In this document: positions 62,947-64,000 of the stretch, piece after piece
How the letters are laid out: every line of letters begins with the position of its first letter
Numbering within the stretch: the first letter of the stretch is position 1
Assembly (NCBI RefSeq): GCF_016595155.1
Contig: NZ_JAENGP010000010.1
Span: 62,001-126,000 of the forward strand
Source of the DNA: Advenella mandrilli
GTDB taxonomy: Bacteria; Pseudomonadota; Gammaproteobacteria; Burkholderiales; Burkholderiaceae_B
DNA: 64,000 nucleotides
Direction: 5' to 3'
The notes under the pieces: model-generated
The model's input: only the letters and a program-made list of their open reading frames with translations
What the model was told of the DNA's origin: nothing
Database searches by the model: none
Made by a program: the position numbers and the translations under genes

Positions 62947-63717
62947 ATGGATCGCGCAATCTATACCGCCAGCAACGGGGCTGCCAGAATCCTGGAGCAG
63001 CAGTCGGTCCTGTCCAATAATCTGGCTAACGTGAACACACCGGGCTTTCGGGCCCAAATGTCGCAATACCGTTCCACGCCGGTGGTTAGTCCGCTCATTA
63101 ATAGCGCCGACACCACCCGGGTACTGACGGTTGCCACTACGGCAGACAGCAATATGGAGCAGGGCCCCTTCATGACCACCGGCCGTGACCTGGATGTGGC
63201 TATCCAGGGGGATGGCTGGTTTGCGGTACGGGCACTTGACGGCGCTGAAGCCTATACACGCAGCGGGAATTTACAGCGTAATGCCGACGGTTTGCTAGTG
63301 ACCTCGGGTGGCTTGATGGTGCTGTCTGAAGATGGCCAGCCCATTGAAATTCCCGATGCGGCCGCCATTGGCATTGAGCGCTCGGGCGGTATTAACGTAC
63401 TGGCCGATGGTGACGCCGCTACCGAAGTGCAGCGGGTGGCCAAACTTAAAATTGGCGACCCGGCCGATGCCCGGATGGTGCGTGGTGATGATGGCCTGTT
63501 TCGTGCCGTCAATGCCCAGGGTCAGCCGGTTGATTTGCCTGATACGGCACTGCTAACCGTTGTAAGCGGAACCCTGGAGGGCAGCAATGTTAGCGCCGCT
63601 GGCAATATGGTGGGGCTTATCCAGAATGCCCGCCGCTTTGAAATGCAAATGAAAATTATCCAGGAACTGAGCAGTAAAGAACAAAATGCCAACAGCCTGC
63701 TTTCATCGGCCGGTTAA
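62947..63717 (+). CDS. flgF: Flagellar proximal rod protein FlgF
   Basis: The 256-residue protein (E. coli 251) begins MDRAIYTASNGAARILEQQ with LSNNLANVNTPGFRAQ, and ends LEGSNVSAAGNMVGLIQNARRFEMQMKI. It lies 18 bases after flgE, in the standard order. Confidence 0.95.
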   Translation: MDRAIYTASNGAARILEQQSVLSNNLANVNTPGFRAQMSQYRSTPVVSPLINSADTTRVLTVATTADSNMEQGPFMTTGRDLDVAIQGDGWFAVRALDGAEAYTRSGNLQRNADGLLVTSGGLMVLSEDGQPIEIPDAAAIGIERSGGINVLADGDAATEVQRVAKLKIGDPADARMVRGDDGLFRAVNAQGQPVDLPDTALLTVVSGTLEGSNVSAAGNMVGLIQNARRFEMQMKIIQELSSKEQNANSLLSSAG

Positions 63718-63775
63718 ACGCATCTTGCTGGAATGTGTAGTTACTTATTTATTGTTGATTTGATCAGGAACCAAT

Positions 63776-64000
63776 ATGATACGCTCGCTGTGGATTGCCA
63801 AAACAGGCCTTGAGGCCCAGCAAACCAATATGGATGTTATTTCCAATAATATTGCCAACGTGAACACCGATGGCTTCAAGCGCAACCGTGCCATTTTTGA
63901 AGACCTGATGTACCAGACCGTACGCCAGCCCGGTGCCCAGGTAGGCGATGCCAACCAGTTGCCAACGGGACTGCAAGTGGGTATGGGGGTGCGTACCGTG
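63776..64000 (+). CDS. flgG: Flagellar distal rod protein FlgG, cut by the window edge
   Basis: From the ATG at 63776 (AGGAA upstream) 75 codons are open to the window end. They read [20 protein letters not shown], then [35 protein letters not shown], the FlgG N-terminus. Full-length FlgG has about 260 residues. The remaining genes (flgH onward) would lie outside. Confidence 0.96.
   Translation, partial: MIRSLWIAKTGLEAQQTNMDVISNNIANVNTDGFKRNRAIFEDLMYQTVRQPGAQVGDANQLPTGLQVGMGVRTV

Overview
This is a 64 kb chromosomal stretch from a motile betaproteobacterium, most likely of the Alcaligenaceae (Burkholderiales). The family assignment is inferred from four things: a Bug-type orphan solute receptor, DUF934 paired with a CysI-type sulfite reductase, an FlhDC-controlled enterobacterial-style flagellar and chemotaxis cluster, and coding sequence of intermediate G+C with AT-rich intergenic regions. 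No species is claimed. There are no rRNA genes, intact insertion sequences, CRISPR arrays or intact prophages. There is one tRNA gene, tRNA-Val(GAC).

Region 1 (1-30.1 kb) is almost entirely housekeeping. It holds murJ (partial), an SDR dehydrogenase, adk, kdsB, a Trm112-like protein, lpxK, xseA, sodB, a DUF192 protein, a cold-shock protein, clpS-clpA, pqiABC, a branched-chain-amino-acid-type binding protein, a Bug receptor, dut, a DedA protein, coaBC-lspA-ileS-ribF (a tightly overlapping minus-strand run), purN, an RsmB-type methyltransferase, a DesB-like desaturase and uvrD.

Region 2 (30.1-38.2 kb) is the accessory part. It starts with a 53-residue lipoprotein carrying a porin-like segment, then tRNA-Val with a consensus promoter. 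Next come a decayed P4-type integrase and its TACCCC/GGGGTA repeats. After cysI-DUF934 there is an islet of small genes: a DUF333 lipoprotein, an SSB-like OB-fold protein, an orphan Cas2-like protein and three unrecognised ORFs. Two promoter-to-terminator units here have no convincing ORF. One of them places a perfect FNR box, a good -10 hexamer and an intrinsic terminator in class-II geometry, and I regard it as the most interesting undescribed element in the window.

Region 3 (38.2-43.1 kb) is a dctP-dctQ-dctM TRAP transporter operon, then about 1 kb of very AT-rich DNA with a second identical FNR box, shared with flhDC.

Region 4 (43.1-64 kb) is the motility locus: flhDC, an Aer-type receptor, motAB, cheAWRBYZ, flhBA, then flgAMN on the minus strand diverging from flgBCDEFG (flgG cut by the window edge). 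FlhDC should switch on the hook/basal-body and export genes. FlgM holds back sigma-28. Sigma-28-like promoters are visible before flgM and before the aer-like receptor. MotB carries an unusual C-terminal tail of about 320 residues.
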